Source of the DNA: an uncultured Clostridia bacterium
GTDB lineage: Bacteria > Bacillota > Clostridia > Christensenellales > Borkfalkiaceae
Direction: 5' to 3'
NCBI GenBank assembly: GCA_947624445.1
Contig: CANQKF010000001.1
Location: 1 to 64,000 of the forward strand
Length of the DNA: 64,000 nucleotides
The notes under the pieces are model-generated. The model worked only from the letters and a program-made list of their open reading frames with translations, did not search any database and was not told the origin of the DNA. Shown in pieces: positions 35,520-44,220 of this stretch. Within the stretch, counting starts at the first letter, position 1. Every line of letters begins with the position of its first letter. Position numbers and translations under genes: made by a program.

Positions 35520-36509
35520 TCAAAACAAACCCTCGACGGCATCATCTTCCTCGCGCACAATATAGAAATTCATCGTTGTACTCGAGTCTTCATGCCCAAG
35601 AAGCTGTCTGACCGCCTCGACGTCCTTCCCATCTTCGACCACGGCTTGTGTCGCACGAGACGCGCGAAGCGTATGCGGATGGACACTTCTCCCGACGATC
35701 GGTGATATTGTATTTGTGAACCAGTTGTTGAAGGTCGTCTCACCTATCTGCCTTACGCCACCGCCGTACTTAGTCACAAACATGTACGGACAATCGTCAT
35801 CGCCGCGGATGGCGAGCCATTGCTTCATGGCATCCATGGCTTCCTCGCCAAAGGCAAGGCGACGTATCTTTCCCCCCTTGCAGCGAATTGGCTTCGTGTA
35901 ATAGACCTTGACCTCTTCGGTGGCGTCGCAATCCCCGCCGTCCACCGGACGCTTTTTTATAATGGGCGGCAGGGCAACGATGTCTTTTGTAACCTGTCTG
36001 CTCTCCTCTCTGCGGCAACCCGCCTCAAAGGTGAACAACACATACGCGAGCATCTGATATTCGTTCATACTTCTGAGCGTATCAACCAGATGGCGAAATT
36101 CCTCTTTTGTGAGAGGAATTTTCTCGCGAACGATATTTTTCGGAGGTCTTTTTATCGATTTGTTGATGAAGTTTCGGAACGTGGGATAGTCATCATGGTA
36201 ATATATTTCGATATACCCATTGAGTGACGAGATCGCTGCCCGCTTGTTGTTCGTGTCCGCGGACGAGCATCCGCGGTTCACCATCCAGTTCTGAAACCTC
36301 TTATATTCAAGCGGCTTGATGTCGATCTGCCGCTTGTTGTTTAGATTGTCTTTCACCCACACAAACCAAATCTTGAGGTTTGACTCGTAGGCTTTCTTGG
36401 ATTTTGGGGAAAGCTCTACGGAATCAGCCAAGAAGGATTGCAGGATGTCGCGATTGAACTCGCACACTTCTTCCCATTGTTCTTGCGTTACCGCATTAAG
36501 CTTTTTCAT
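35520..36509 (-). CDS. Tyrosine recombinase / integrase
   Basis: 329 residues. The N-terminal SAM-like core-binding domain ends near residue 110. The catalytic domain has the Arg in FTFEAGCRREE, the HxxR box HPHTLRASRATQ, the second His in LLGHEDSSTTMNFY and the nucleophile Tyr in the same segment. All of the R-H-R-H-Y set is present, so it should be active. It sits between the terminase and HU genes on the late strand, not in a lysogeny module. It could integrate the phage, resolve genome dimers or invert a segment. Confidence 0.9.
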   Translation of the reverse strand: MKKLNAVTQEQWEEVCEFNRDILQSFLADSVELSPKSKKAYESNLKIWFVWVKDNLNNKRQIDIKPLEYKRFQNWMVNRGCSSADTNNKRAAISSLNGYIEIYYHDDYPTFRNFINKSIKRPPKNIVREKIPLTKEEFRHLVDTLRSMNEYQMLAYVLFTFEAGCRREESRQVTKDIVALPPIIKKRPVDGGDCDATEEVKVYYTKPIRCKGGKIRRLAFGEEAMDAMKQWLAIRGDDDCPYMFVTKYGGGVRQIGETTFNNWFTNTISPIVGRSVHPHTLRASRATQAVVEDGKDVEAVRQLLGHEDSSTTMNFYIVREEDDAVEGLF

Positions 36510-36527
36510 TGCTCCCCTCTCTGTGTC

Positions 36528-36806
36528 TTATTCCTTTCTTGTGTTGAGCATCTCCGACGGGGTGAACTTTACGAAGTCACGCGCCGGCTTTGTTACGACC
36601 TCGCCAGTTGCGGGGTGTCTGACCCGCTTCGGCTTTGCGGTCTTGTGCTTGAAAGCGCCGAAGCCGGGGATTGTGAGATCTTCGCCTTCCACGAAGACGA
36701 CAGTACCGAGGTACTCGAAGATGTCTCTAACGATTTGGTCGGCAGATTTGTATGTAATGCCATACGCCTCCGCGAACCCTCTTCCGAATTGTTTCCTGTT
36801 TACCAT
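36528..36806 (-). CDS. HU-family DNA-binding protein
   Basis: 92 residues; the pattern FVEGEDLTIPGFGAFKHKT and ARDFVKFTPSEML is that of HU/IHF. Such proteins bend DNA and aid integrases and packaging. It lies just upstream of the integrase gene, so it may serve as its architectural partner. Confidence 0.93.
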   Translation of the reverse strand: MVNRKQFGRGFAEAYGITYKSADQIVRDIFEYLGTVVFVEGEDLTIPGFGAFKHKTAKPKRVRHPATGEVVTKPARDFVKFTPSEMLNTRKE

Positions 36807-36836
36807 TCCTTTTCTTCCTTATATCCTTATTTTCTC

Positions 36837-38051
36837 TTACACTTTGAGATTGTACTGTTCCACGATGCCACGCCCCGCTTCAAGGAAGAAGAGCAACGCA
36901 CCCGGGTTCGATGTTTTGCCGAGTTGAAGCGCGTAGTCGTCGATGCCGATGATGGATGGGATGCTTACGACCTCGCGGTTTCTGCCTACGGTCTCTGCGC
37001 TGAAGTGGTGTTTGTGGGCGCCGACAAGAATGTCGACCATGACGTCATATGTGTTGCTGAACGTCCGCAGCGCGGACTCCATGTTCTTCACCTCTCCATG
37101 GATGCCGAGAACGTTGTACCCACAGATTGAGTCGAAAATCAGCCCGCTTTCGTTCGTATGGAATGTGAAGTTTGGATTGCCGTGCAGGCGCACCTTAATG
37201 AACTCGTTCACCACGGTACTCATGTTCTCGTCGGTGAACGTACCCTTCGGCTGGTTGATGAGACGAAGTTCGCTGTGGTTGCCCTTCACCGTATAGAAAT
37301 CGACGTGTACATACCGCGAAAGCTCGTTCAGCCAGTTGCAGATATACTCAGCGTATTTCACCGTCGACTCGACGATGCCGTAACGGAGCTTCATAAGCTG
37401 CGACACGCGGAGGATGCCGTCGATTTCGTCCCCGAGGGAGAAGACGCGAATGTTCGTCAAGCCCTTCGAAACGATAATGTCGATTGTCTGCGTCAGTAGA
37501 GACGACATTCTATCCTCGAAAATCTCAGGAGTGTACTCATTGATGATGTCACCAAAGAGTCCTTTGATGCAAAATTCCGCCCCATAGTGCGTGTCCGCGA
37601 AGCACAACACGGCTTCCCTGTCGCCCTCAACCGGCGTGATATAACGCGGGATAGTGAGCGGTTGCAACTCTCTCACGGCGTCGCAAATCTTCTCACAGAT
37701 CAGCTCGTCGCGAGACTGTTCTCTGAGCCAGCGGTTGTACTCCAGCTTCTCGTCACGCAGCTTTTGACGTTCGAGGAGAAGCCCTCTTCTTTGGTCGCGG
37801 AGAATCCCAGAGTATGCTTCGCTCGTGAGGTCCTTGAAAACATTCGCCTCGTAGAACCTTTTCGCTTGCGAGTACGGCTTGCGATACGCGGATTCATTCC
37901 GATACTCGCTGTCGTCCTCGCGGAACTCTTTATTGATGAGGTCGGCGATTTGGTCCCAGCTCAGATCCAGCTCCCCCGAATCCTTCGCTTGTCCGAGGCG
38001 CCAGATGTACTGTTCCTCGTTCTCGCCTTCCAATTTATGAGTGTCTATCAT
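36837..38051 (-). CDS. Calcineurin-like metallophosphoesterase (SbcD/Mre11-like)
   Basis: 404 residues. N-terminal ~140 residues are helical and basic. The phosphoesterase core shows FADTHYGAEF, SLGDEIDG, VKGNHSELR, GIHGEVKN and GAHKHHF, i.e. the D-x-H, G-D, G-N-H-[E/D] and G-H-x-H metal-binding boxes, with H-K-H in the last. Phage proteins of this build are nucleases or phosphatases acting on DNA. Good ribosome site GGAGGG. Confidence 0.85.
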   Translation of the reverse strand: MIDTHKLEGENEEQYIWRLGQAKDSGELDLSWDQIADLINKEFREDDSEYRNESAYRKPYSQAKRFYEANVFKDLTSEAYSGILRDQRRGLLLERQKLRDEKLEYNRWLREQSRDELICEKICDAVRELQPLTIPRYITPVEGDREAVLCFADTHYGAEFCIKGLFGDIINEYTPEIFEDRMSSLLTQTIDIIVSKGLTNIRVFSLGDEIDGILRVSQLMKLRYGIVESTVKYAEYICNWLNELSRYVHVDFYTVKGNHSELRLINQPKGTFTDENMSTVVNEFIKVRLHGNPNFTFHTNESGLIFDSICGYNVLGIHGEVKNMESALRTFSNTYDVMVDILVGAHKHHFSAETVGRNREVVSIPSIIGIDDYALQLGKTSNPGALLFFLEAGRGIVEQYNLKV

Positions 38052-38130
38052 ATTCCCTCCTTGATGTGTTTGCCTCTCAAAGTGGGCGCCCTTTCCATTT
38101 CTCTTCCTATACGGTCGCGTTTTTCAATTT

Positions 38131-38158
38131 TTGCTATTGTCTAAATATGACGTATAGT
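38131..38158 (+). promoter_or_regulatory. Operator GTCTAAATATGAC with weak promoter
   Basis: The 13-bp motif GTCTAAATATGAC (38139-38151) is identical to the one in the two strong promoters at 42.9 and 49.1 kb. Here it is followed by TATAGT and preceded at 16 bp by TTGCTA. It lies in the 180-bp gap between the metallophosphoesterase and RNA polymerase genes and would read antisense to the polymerase gene. It may act mainly as a regulator binding site. Confidence 0.6.
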
Positions 38159-38232
38159 AGGGATTTTTTTGCCACCCGTCTAAAACGGATGGTGTACCGT
38201 GGAGCCGATTTTTTGTATGTTTTTGACGAAAA

Positions 38233-41031
38233 TCATCCTTCTGAACAGACTCTTTTGAAGTGAAATCCATAGTAAATTTCGTCCCCGTCCGCATCTTCTT
38301 CGAGCATATAAACGGGTTCCTTGCTCCCCTCTATCATGCGCATGAAGGTCTCGTTCGGCTTGCAAAACATCGTATCAAACATCAGGCTCTTGATCTGCTG
38401 ATTGTCCTTCTTTTCAACCTCGCGCAGAACGAGATACATCAGGTACTCGTGCGACGACATCTTCTCAATAGCGGCGACACATTGCTGCTTTAATGAAGAC
38501 GCAATCTCTCGCGTGAGGAGTCGTGCCGTCTTGTCCTTGTCATCGTAGCCGATATAGGTCTCCGCAATCTTTGTTTTGTAGAACCGTATCATCTCGATGA
38601 CCTTATCGCGGATGATGTTGTACTTCCCCGTCTTAATCTCCGCGGACGGCTTGCGAACAATATCCATGAGAGGAATGATTTTCTTGCTTGCACGTCGCGC
38701 CTGCTGGTATTTCGCCGATGCGATTATCTTCTGAAGGTAGTCCATCGGTGTCTCGAAGTAGCGGTAGTGCGTATCGGGCGGCAGTTCAAACCCATTCTCG
38801 GTCGTTATCATCTTAAAGAACATCGGCTTGATGGTCTTCCCGTCCTCCTCAATGTGGTACTTCCGCTTGAGGATTTCGATTTCCTTGGCGCTATCGATTG
38901 TGAACTCCCGCTTTGCCTTGTCGATTTCGACCCCTGATAGCACGTCGAGCTTGCAGATGTCGTTATACAGCTCCTCAACCATCTCGTGGGTCGCCCCCTT
39001 GTGGCGCCGCTCCCAATAGAGACTGTTAAGCTGCTGCGAGAGGTTGACGATCTCCCCTATCTTATTGACGCTTGTCTTCACATCCAAGTCGGCTTTATCT
39101 GCGGAGTTGTAATGGCGTCTCGTCTTTTGGGCGCTCACGCAGTTTGTGGGAACGCGATAGAGGCCGTAGTTCTTCCTCGCGGCGCGGATGAGAAGTTCAT
39201 TATCCGTCAGTAGGATAGTGTCACTATCCATGTCGGCCCCGGAAAGGCGTTGCAGTATGTTCTCCCCGATTGAGTTTATGTATACAATCTCGTTCGTCAG
39301 GTTGAAGTACCTGTCAATCTCCTCACTCGCAACATTTTGAGCGAGAAGAACGTTCCCCATCGTCACGTGCGGACTTCTCGAGCCGAGGAGCGTCTTCCCG
39401 TAGGCGAACCTGTGCGAGTGTATATTCCCAACCCCAATGCCGCTCTCTCCGTGAAAGGCTCCAATAGACTGTTTTAGAAGCTCTACGCCATTTCCGAGGA
39501 GCGTTGAGTAATTCCCATCAAGGAGAACGTGTCCTCGCTTTAAGTTTCTAAAAAAGCCTTTTACTATGGCGTCGCGGAACTCCTTGTAAATCTTCGTCTG
39601 GCTGAACTTGTCGTTGATGCCAAGGAGTTTGAAAACGATTTCATTCTTCGTGACGAGTGGCGCGAACGCTTCATCCTCTGCCTCTGGTTTGAAAGCATAT
39701 CCGATGTGATACCGAAGAACCGCGGGATCCGTTCTGACGGCGTTGATATACTCGAGCGACGGGCGAAGAATCTCCTCCATGTCCTCATAAGAGAGTTGCA
39801 GGGTGTTGAGAAGCTGATAATGACATTGAACCATCCTGCCGCCGAAGAAGTGCGTCGCCTTCTCGAACTTCACAATGCCGAACGTACTCTCGATGTTCGC
39901 GAGCCATTGGTCTATCGTCCCGAACTTCAGGTACTTGACGCTGCTCGGCGTCGTGATGAGTTTGATTTGCGAAACATCCTTAGCAAGAGTGAAGCCGTTG
40001 AGCTGCTTGACGTCCGTTATACCGTTGTCCGCAAACCACTTCTGAATGTTCGTGTTAAAGGCACACGTTTTGAAGAAACGGTTTCGAAGCAGCAGCATCC
40101 CCTTCGCGGAATACTTGCCGAACATACTCTCATCCAGCAGCGACTCGCCATCCCAGATGCAGTTAACGACCTCGACATCTTTCTTTGTGGCGACGAGGCG
40201 GTTATCCACTTCCTCAACGGCGACGACATTATCCATGAACTTGCTCTCGAAGTCGTCTACGACGAGAATACTCTCCGGGGGGATGTCAATCGTGTCGATG
40301 ATGCTGCTCATCGGAAGCGCCGTATACGCTTCCCATGACGCGAGATCGATAGGCGCGTTCTCTCGAATGGTCAAGCCGCATCTGTCCCACCGCGCCATTC
40401 TCTTAGAGATCAGCTCGTTTACGAACAGGCACTTCCCGACGCGACTGCTCCCCGTGCTGCGCTTGTAGCGAACATAGTAGATGCCGTCGCAATAGAACCC
40501 ATTCTCGTAGAGGTCTTGCCGAAGCTCCGCCTTATTCTTTACGACGGGCGGCTCGCCCGCAAGGATATAGCAGCCGTCGACGAAGCGAAAGTACGGCGGG
40601 AGAATGTCTGCGCCGAGCGGCGTCTTGATCTCCACGTTCGTCTGTATTCCGATGAGAATCCCGTCCGCAATGCACACGCCGTCCTCAAACTCGCAATCCC
40701 GGAAGTCATAGCCGGCGCGAACATAGGTATTCTTCCCCGCCTTGTTGAACTCCTTATAGGAATAGGAAAACTTGACGTTGATGGCGACTTGGGTGTATCG
40801 GCGCCCGCAAAGAGAGAAGGAGAAATCCTTCCGACGGGCGGCGCGCTCATATTCATCCTGCATCTTCATCGTGTCGAGGCTCCAATCGAGGGTGTTCTCG
40901 AACTTCTTGAGATTCAGGGCGCCGTCCTTTGTGCGGATGTTGTAGCCGCAAGGTGACGGCGTGACCATGTGCATTGCAGCATAGAGGTCTTTTGCCTCTA
41001 CCGATAAAATGCGTAGCCCCTTACTCTTCAT
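38233..41031 (-). CDS. Two-barrel RNA polymerase (YonO/QDE-1-like)
   Basis: About 932 residues, start chosen at the ATG at 41031 (ribosome site AAGAGG). The signature LSGADMDSDTILL provides the metal-binding D-x-D-x-D motif of double-psi beta-barrel polymerases. Other conserved parts are SHRFAYGKTLLGSRSPHVTMGN and the basic YVRYKRSTGSSRVGKC. Proteins of this family (often mislabelled RNA-dependent RNA polymerase) are single-chain DNA-dependent RNA polymerases of phages such as SPbeta YonO. It would transcribe middle or late genes from phage-specific promoters, which would explain why few sigma70 promoters are visible in the late operon. Confidence 0.8.
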   Translation of the reverse strand: MKSKGLRILSVEAKDLYAAMHMVTPSPCGYNIRTKDGALNLKKFENTLDWSLDTMKMQDEYERAARRKDFSFSLCGRRYTQVAINVKFSYSYKEFNKAGKNTYVRAGYDFRDCEFEDGVCIADGILIGIQTNVEIKTPLGADILPPYFRFVDGCYILAGEPPVVKNKAELRQDLYENGFYCDGIYYVRYKRSTGSSRVGKCLFVNELISKRMARWDRCGLTIRENAPIDLASWEAYTALPMSSIIDTIDIPPESILVVDDFESKFMDNVVAVEEVDNRLVATKKDVEVVNCIWDGESLLDESMFGKYSAKGMLLLRNRFFKTCAFNTNIQKWFADNGITDVKQLNGFTLAKDVSQIKLITTPSSVKYLKFGTIDQWLANIESTFGIVKFEKATHFFGGRMVQCHYQLLNTLQLSYEDMEEILRPSLEYINAVRTDPAVLRYHIGYAFKPEAEDEAFAPLVTKNEIVFKLLGINDKFSQTKIYKEFRDAIVKGFFRNLKRGHVLLDGNYSTLLGNGVELLKQSIGAFHGESGIGVGNIHSHRFAYGKTLLGSRSPHVTMGNVLLAQNVASEEIDRYFNLTNEIVYINSIGENILQRLSGADMDSDTILLTDNELLIRAARKNYGLYRVPTNCVSAQKTRRHYNSADKADLDVKTSVNKIGEIVNLSQQLNSLYWERRHKGATHEMVEELYNDICKLDVLSGVEIDKAKREFTIDSAKEIEILKRKYHIEEDGKTIKPMFFKMITTENGFELPPDTHYRYFETPMDYLQKIIASAKYQQARRASKKIIPLMDIVRKPSAEIKTGKYNIIRDKVIEMIRFYKTKIAETYIGYDDKDKTARLLTREIASSLKQQCVAAIEKMSSHEYLMYLVLREVEKKDNQQIKSLMFDTMFCKPNETFMRMIEGSKEPVYMLEEDADGDEIYYGFHFKRVCSEG

Positions 41032-41216
41032 CTGCACCTCTTCTTCATCAGCCCCTGCTGTTCCGCAACGACCTTCTTATATTCCGCAACGCGCATCCGC
41101 AGGTCTTTTTCGTATTCCAACTCCGCAATGTCGCCCTCGAGCGGAACGTAGTCTTCGCAAGTCCCGCGCTCATCGCGACATTTATCTCCCCACAGGCAAT
41201 TATCACAAGCTGTCAT
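41028..41216 (-). CDS. Small Cys-rich protein
   Basis: About 62 residues from MTACDNCLWGDKCRDERGTC; this ATG has GGAGG 8 nt upstream. Four Cys in a C-x2-C-x5-C-x6-C pattern suggest a zinc or Fe-S site, followed by a charged helix. Overlaps the polymerase start. Similar small proteins are common in gut phages; function unknown. Confidence 0.7.
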   Translation of the reverse strand: MTACDNCLWGDKCRDERGTCEDYVPLEGDIAELEYEKDLRMRVAEYKKVVAEQQGLMKKRCR

Positions 41217-41232
41217 TGTCTGTACCTCCATA

Positions 41233-42567
41233 TTACTTTCTGTATTGCCTCATCACCGCGGCTTCTCTCTTGCCACTCTTCGTCTTCGGTGCGCGATGAT
41301 GGTATCTTATCTCTTTGAGGTCCTCTCCCGCCGCGAGATTGGAAATCCAATGCTCGAGAAGGTATCTCATCCGCTTGCTCGGGACATATATCCAGACCTC
41401 CTCGCCCTTGCGGATAGCCGACCTGAAAATCCATTGAACGAGAACCGAGAGCGCGTACATATCCTGATTGATCTTCTCGACGCCGAGGCGATGGAGATAG
41501 TTCTTCATCCACGGCATCATGAACACGTTGATACAGTAGGCGAGGTATCGCTTGTCAGCGAACTCATTGCTTGCCCGACGGTTGAAGGAGACGAAGGAAT
41601 TTGAGTACCCTTTCCCCTTCAGGTTCGAGCGGTATTTGGCGAGCGTCGTCCACATTCGGGCGTCATACGCAGAAGGCGCCATGTGGCGGAAGACATTGTA
41701 GATGTTCTTCTTGATGGCTTCAAGCTTCGGCTTCCCCTCTTCTTGGAAGGCTCGGTCAAACCAACCCGACGAGAGCGAATAATTGTCTCTTCCGATGGCG
41801 TTCTGCTTCTCGGTGCCGACGATGTGGATGAGGCCGCTCAGGTCACGTTTCCTGTCCATCTCGGACATCTCGCAGAACTGATAGATACCATTCACCCGCC
41901 GCGTCCCTATCAGCTCGTACTCAACTCCGTGGACATCGAAGAAATACTTCAGAAGCTGGTACTCGAACATATAGGTCAGCACGTAGGCCTGCTCGAAGCA
42001 TTGGAAGATGTCGATAGGCAAAGCCCAGAAATAGAACCTTCCGTCGTAGTTGACCATGTCGCGGGACTTGGAGATCCTCATGACGTCGCTGAACACAACG
42101 CCGTTATAGTCGTCATCTTTCCAGACGATGCCGTCATTCTCCTCGCGGGCAATGTTGTTCCGCTTGAGAAACTCGATGTCTCCCGTCGCGATATTGACGG
42201 GCTGGAAGAGGTCAATCACCTCGTCAAGCACCAATATATAATGTTGCGCGCGTATGAGTTCCTTGATCTCATCCGTATAGCAAGCAAACAAGGCGTGTGT
42301 GCTGGCGATGTTCTTGCCTTGCCGTATGAGGTCAGGGAGATCTTTCAGCTTAGAGTAGCTATTGTTGGGGCGCCGCTCGGGGGAGATGAAGCCCCTCCCA
42401 GAGCAAGAGTCCTTAATGCGGTCAACTTCGTCGAGATACGGCGTGATGAAGATGTATTTATGCTCCGTATCGGAGTTCATCATATTGATACAGCTCAACG
42501 TTTTCCCCGCGCCGCAGAGGGCGTCACAGACCTTGACCTTCGTCTTTTTCGGTTCTTCTTCGTACAC
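41233..42567 (-). CDS. SF2-type DEAD-like helicase/ATPase
   Basis: 444 residues, GTG start with AGGAGG at 8 nt. Walker A CGAGKTLSC lies near residue 18, motif Ia FITPYLDEVDR, Walker B VLDEVIDLF, and a C-terminal helicase-like segment (KGEEVWIYVPSKRMRYLLEHW). A DEAD-like phage helicase for replication or transcription is likely. First gene after the leader RNA and strong promoter, so probably early. Confidence 0.7.
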   Translation of the reverse strand: MYEEEPKKTKVKVCDALCGAGKTLSCINMMNSDTEHKYIFITPYLDEVDRIKDSCSGRGFISPERRPNNSYSKLKDLPDLIRQGKNIASTHALFACYTDEIKELIRAQHYILVLDEVIDLFQPVNIATGDIEFLKRNNIAREENDGIVWKDDDYNGVVFSDVMRISKSRDMVNYDGRFYFWALPIDIFQCFEQAYVLTYMFEYQLLKYFFDVHGVEYELIGTRRVNGIYQFCEMSEMDRKRDLSGLIHIVGTEKQNAIGRDNYSLSSGWFDRAFQEEGKPKLEAIKKNIYNVFRHMAPSAYDARMWTTLAKYRSNLKGKGYSNSFVSFNRRASNEFADKRYLAYCINVFMMPWMKNYLHRLGVEKINQDMYALSVLVQWIFRSAIRKGEEVWIYVPSKRMRYLLEHWISNLAAGEDLKEIRYHHRAPKTKSGKREAAVMRQYRK

Positions 42568-42900
42568 CTTAAAAAATCCTCCTATGGAAGCCTCTAAAAG
42601 AGGCGAATGAAAACAAAAAATGCAACCCCCGGGGTTGCAAATCGACTTTTGGCACCCCGTATAGTACGGGGGATTCTCACTCGCGCCTAAAAAGGAAGAG
42701 ATAAAACCAAAGACATTAAGACATGTACGAAGTCGGAAACATAGGCTCCTCGCAAGAGGCCCTCGATTAGCGAGGAGCCGCGTGGCTTCAAATGACTTAA
42801 AGCGTTGTCGATTGCACCCCCACGCGGGAGTGGGTACCGGCAGAGCCGGTGTCGCGTAATGTGTCTTGAGGTTTGGTCTTATCTGTAACTTTCGGTTGTA
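42568..42900 (-). ncRNA. Structured leader RNA with intrinsic terminator
   Basis: About 330 nt between the minus promoter and the helicase start, without an ORF of note. In transcript order: ACCGGC-TCT-GCCGGT, CCCAC/GTGGG, a long GGCTCCTCGC...GCGAGGAGCC stem, CCCCGTACTATACGGGG, then GCAACCCC/GGGGTTGC with TTTTTTG (42611-42639, an intrinsic terminator) and finally GCCTCTTTTAGAGGC just before the ribosome site. This could be a separate ~290-nt RNA or an attenuated leader controlling the helicase-polymerase operon. Confidence 0.7.
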
Positions 42901-42905
42901 CCTAT

Positions 42906-42935
42906 ATTATACGTCATATTTAGACAAGGTGTCAA
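42906..42935 (-). promoter_or_regulatory. Strong sigma70-type promoter with operator
   Basis: On the minus strand TTGACA-18 nt-TATAAT, both boxes perfect. The spacer contains the 13-bp operator GTCTAAATATGAC (42913-42925). About 36 bp including -35, spacer and -10 are identical to the plus-strand promoter at 49141-49170. Drives the leader and helicase operon. Confidence 0.9.
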
Positions 42936-43017
42936 ACATTTAAGCCAGTAAAAGGAAGATTTGTGAGCAAAATCTTTTCTTTTTTTCTATTTTTTCTTTT
43001 CTTTTTTCTTTCGTTAT

Positions 43018-43177
43018 ATAAGTATGCGTACCTAAGGTATGCGTACTTATATAGATTTTGCAAATACGCTTCTATAAACCATTGCGTTATATTGCATACT
43101 TAATTAGGTATGCAAACTTGCTTCCTGTATAAGTACGCGTACTTATATATAATAGTAATAGATATGCGTACTTAAAA
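43018..43177. repeat. Cluster of TAAGTAYGCGTACTTA palindromes
   Basis: Five related sites in 160 bp: AAGTATGCGTACC (43020), GGTATGCGTACTTAT (43036), the palindrome TGCATAC-n8-GTATGCA (43093-43114), the perfect 18-bp palindrome ATAAGTACGCGTACTTAT (43129-43146) and TATGCGTACTTA (43163). The surrounding DNA is AT-rich. This looks like a binding cluster for a repressor or an origin-binding protein. Confidence 0.75.
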
Positions 43178-44043
43178 GAAGGCGCGGGGCTTTGTTCGGA
43201 GCGCGCTCAAAAGAAGCAATTTTGCCACTTTTGCGATCTTATCGAGAGTTCTCTCCTTCTGTACGGGCTTTTTACGAGCTTAGAATAGTTAATATTTTTT
43301 TCTTGCAAAATTGATCTATTAGAGTTCTCCCCTTCCTTGCGAGGATTTTCCGAGGTGAATGCCGAGGAGTTCGTTCGGGTAAATGGGGCGTTGAGAGTGA
43401 GGAGTAGCAGACATTAAAATTTATAGGTCGCGTGTGCGCGCTTGGTATGTAAAACTCCCCCCTCCCCCACGGCGATGTTATCAACGCCAAAAAGATAATA
43501 TTCCTTTGACCCATATATTTTGCGCGTTCCCTATTTTCGCGCTCGCGGGCGAAATTTGGAACGCACGCGCGAATAGAATGGACTGCGCAAAAAGTAAATC
43601 GTTTGCGCAAAATAAATCGTTCACCACCCCTTCCCCCCTCTCCCTTCCCTATTCATTTTCCGCCCGTACTATTTATTCGCGCACGTTGTATAATTGTATT
43701 CACGTGAAGTAAGGGGTTCGCGCAAAATGTATTTGTTTGCCCTCGCTGTCAAGGGGGCTTCCCCCTCTGCACTCCCCCTCCAAGTCGCCCATACGCGCCC
43801 CAGCACGTGCGCGTACAATCTACTCGCCTGCGCGCAAAATAAATAGTACACACCCACGTGATGTAAAGGGTCGCTTGCTCGCGCAAAATAAAGTGTTCAC
43901 CCTGCCCGCGGTTCAAGGTCGCCCCCAGCCCCTTGCGCGCCCGCCTGTCACTATTACGCGCATAACACACGCTCGCGTTCACAAATTTCGCGCCCGCGCC
44001 CGCCGTTGCCGACCGCCGAAAAATTTTTCAAAAATCGCCCACC
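43178..44043. repeat. Gene-free region with GCGCAAAATAAA repeats
   Basis: Five copies of GCGCAAAAT/AAAGTAAAT occur at 43585, 43605, 43720, 43832 and 43881. Two are preceded by CACGTGAWGTAARGGGT (43701, 43855). The rest is low-complexity C-rich/GC-skewed DNA (e.g. CACCCCTTCCCCCCTCTCCC). ORFs here are short and lack ribosome sites. The direct-repeat array between divergent operons could be a replication origin. Confidence 0.6.
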
Positions 44044-44220
44044 TTCCCCCTACGGGGGAAAAAATTTTTTTCGAGGGGGTCAAAACGCTTGACAGCAACC
44101 GCGCGCGAGATATAATCAAACCGCCGACGGCAACCCCGCCGACGGCAGCCGACCGCTCCCCCAAAGGGGGACGCAAGCCACGGACGGTCGGTTCCCCCCT
44201 ACGGGGGGAAGGAGAAACCC
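44044..44220 (+). promoter_or_regulatory. Promoter and hairpin-rich 5' region of the following gene
   Basis: TTGACA (44089-44094), 16 bp, TATAAT (44111-44116) is a clear sigma70-type promoter for gene 44221. Before it TTCCCCC-TAC-GGGGGAA followed by A4T7 (44044-44071) is a terminator-like hairpin, and between promoter and gene lie TCCCCC-AAA-GGGGGA and CCCCCC-TAC-GGGGGG; the last one ends just before the GGAG ribosome site and could mask it. Confidence 0.8.

Noticed and set aside
43272-43982. Several short ORFs in both strands of the control region
   Set aside because: No ribosome sites, low-complexity composition and overlapping repeats.
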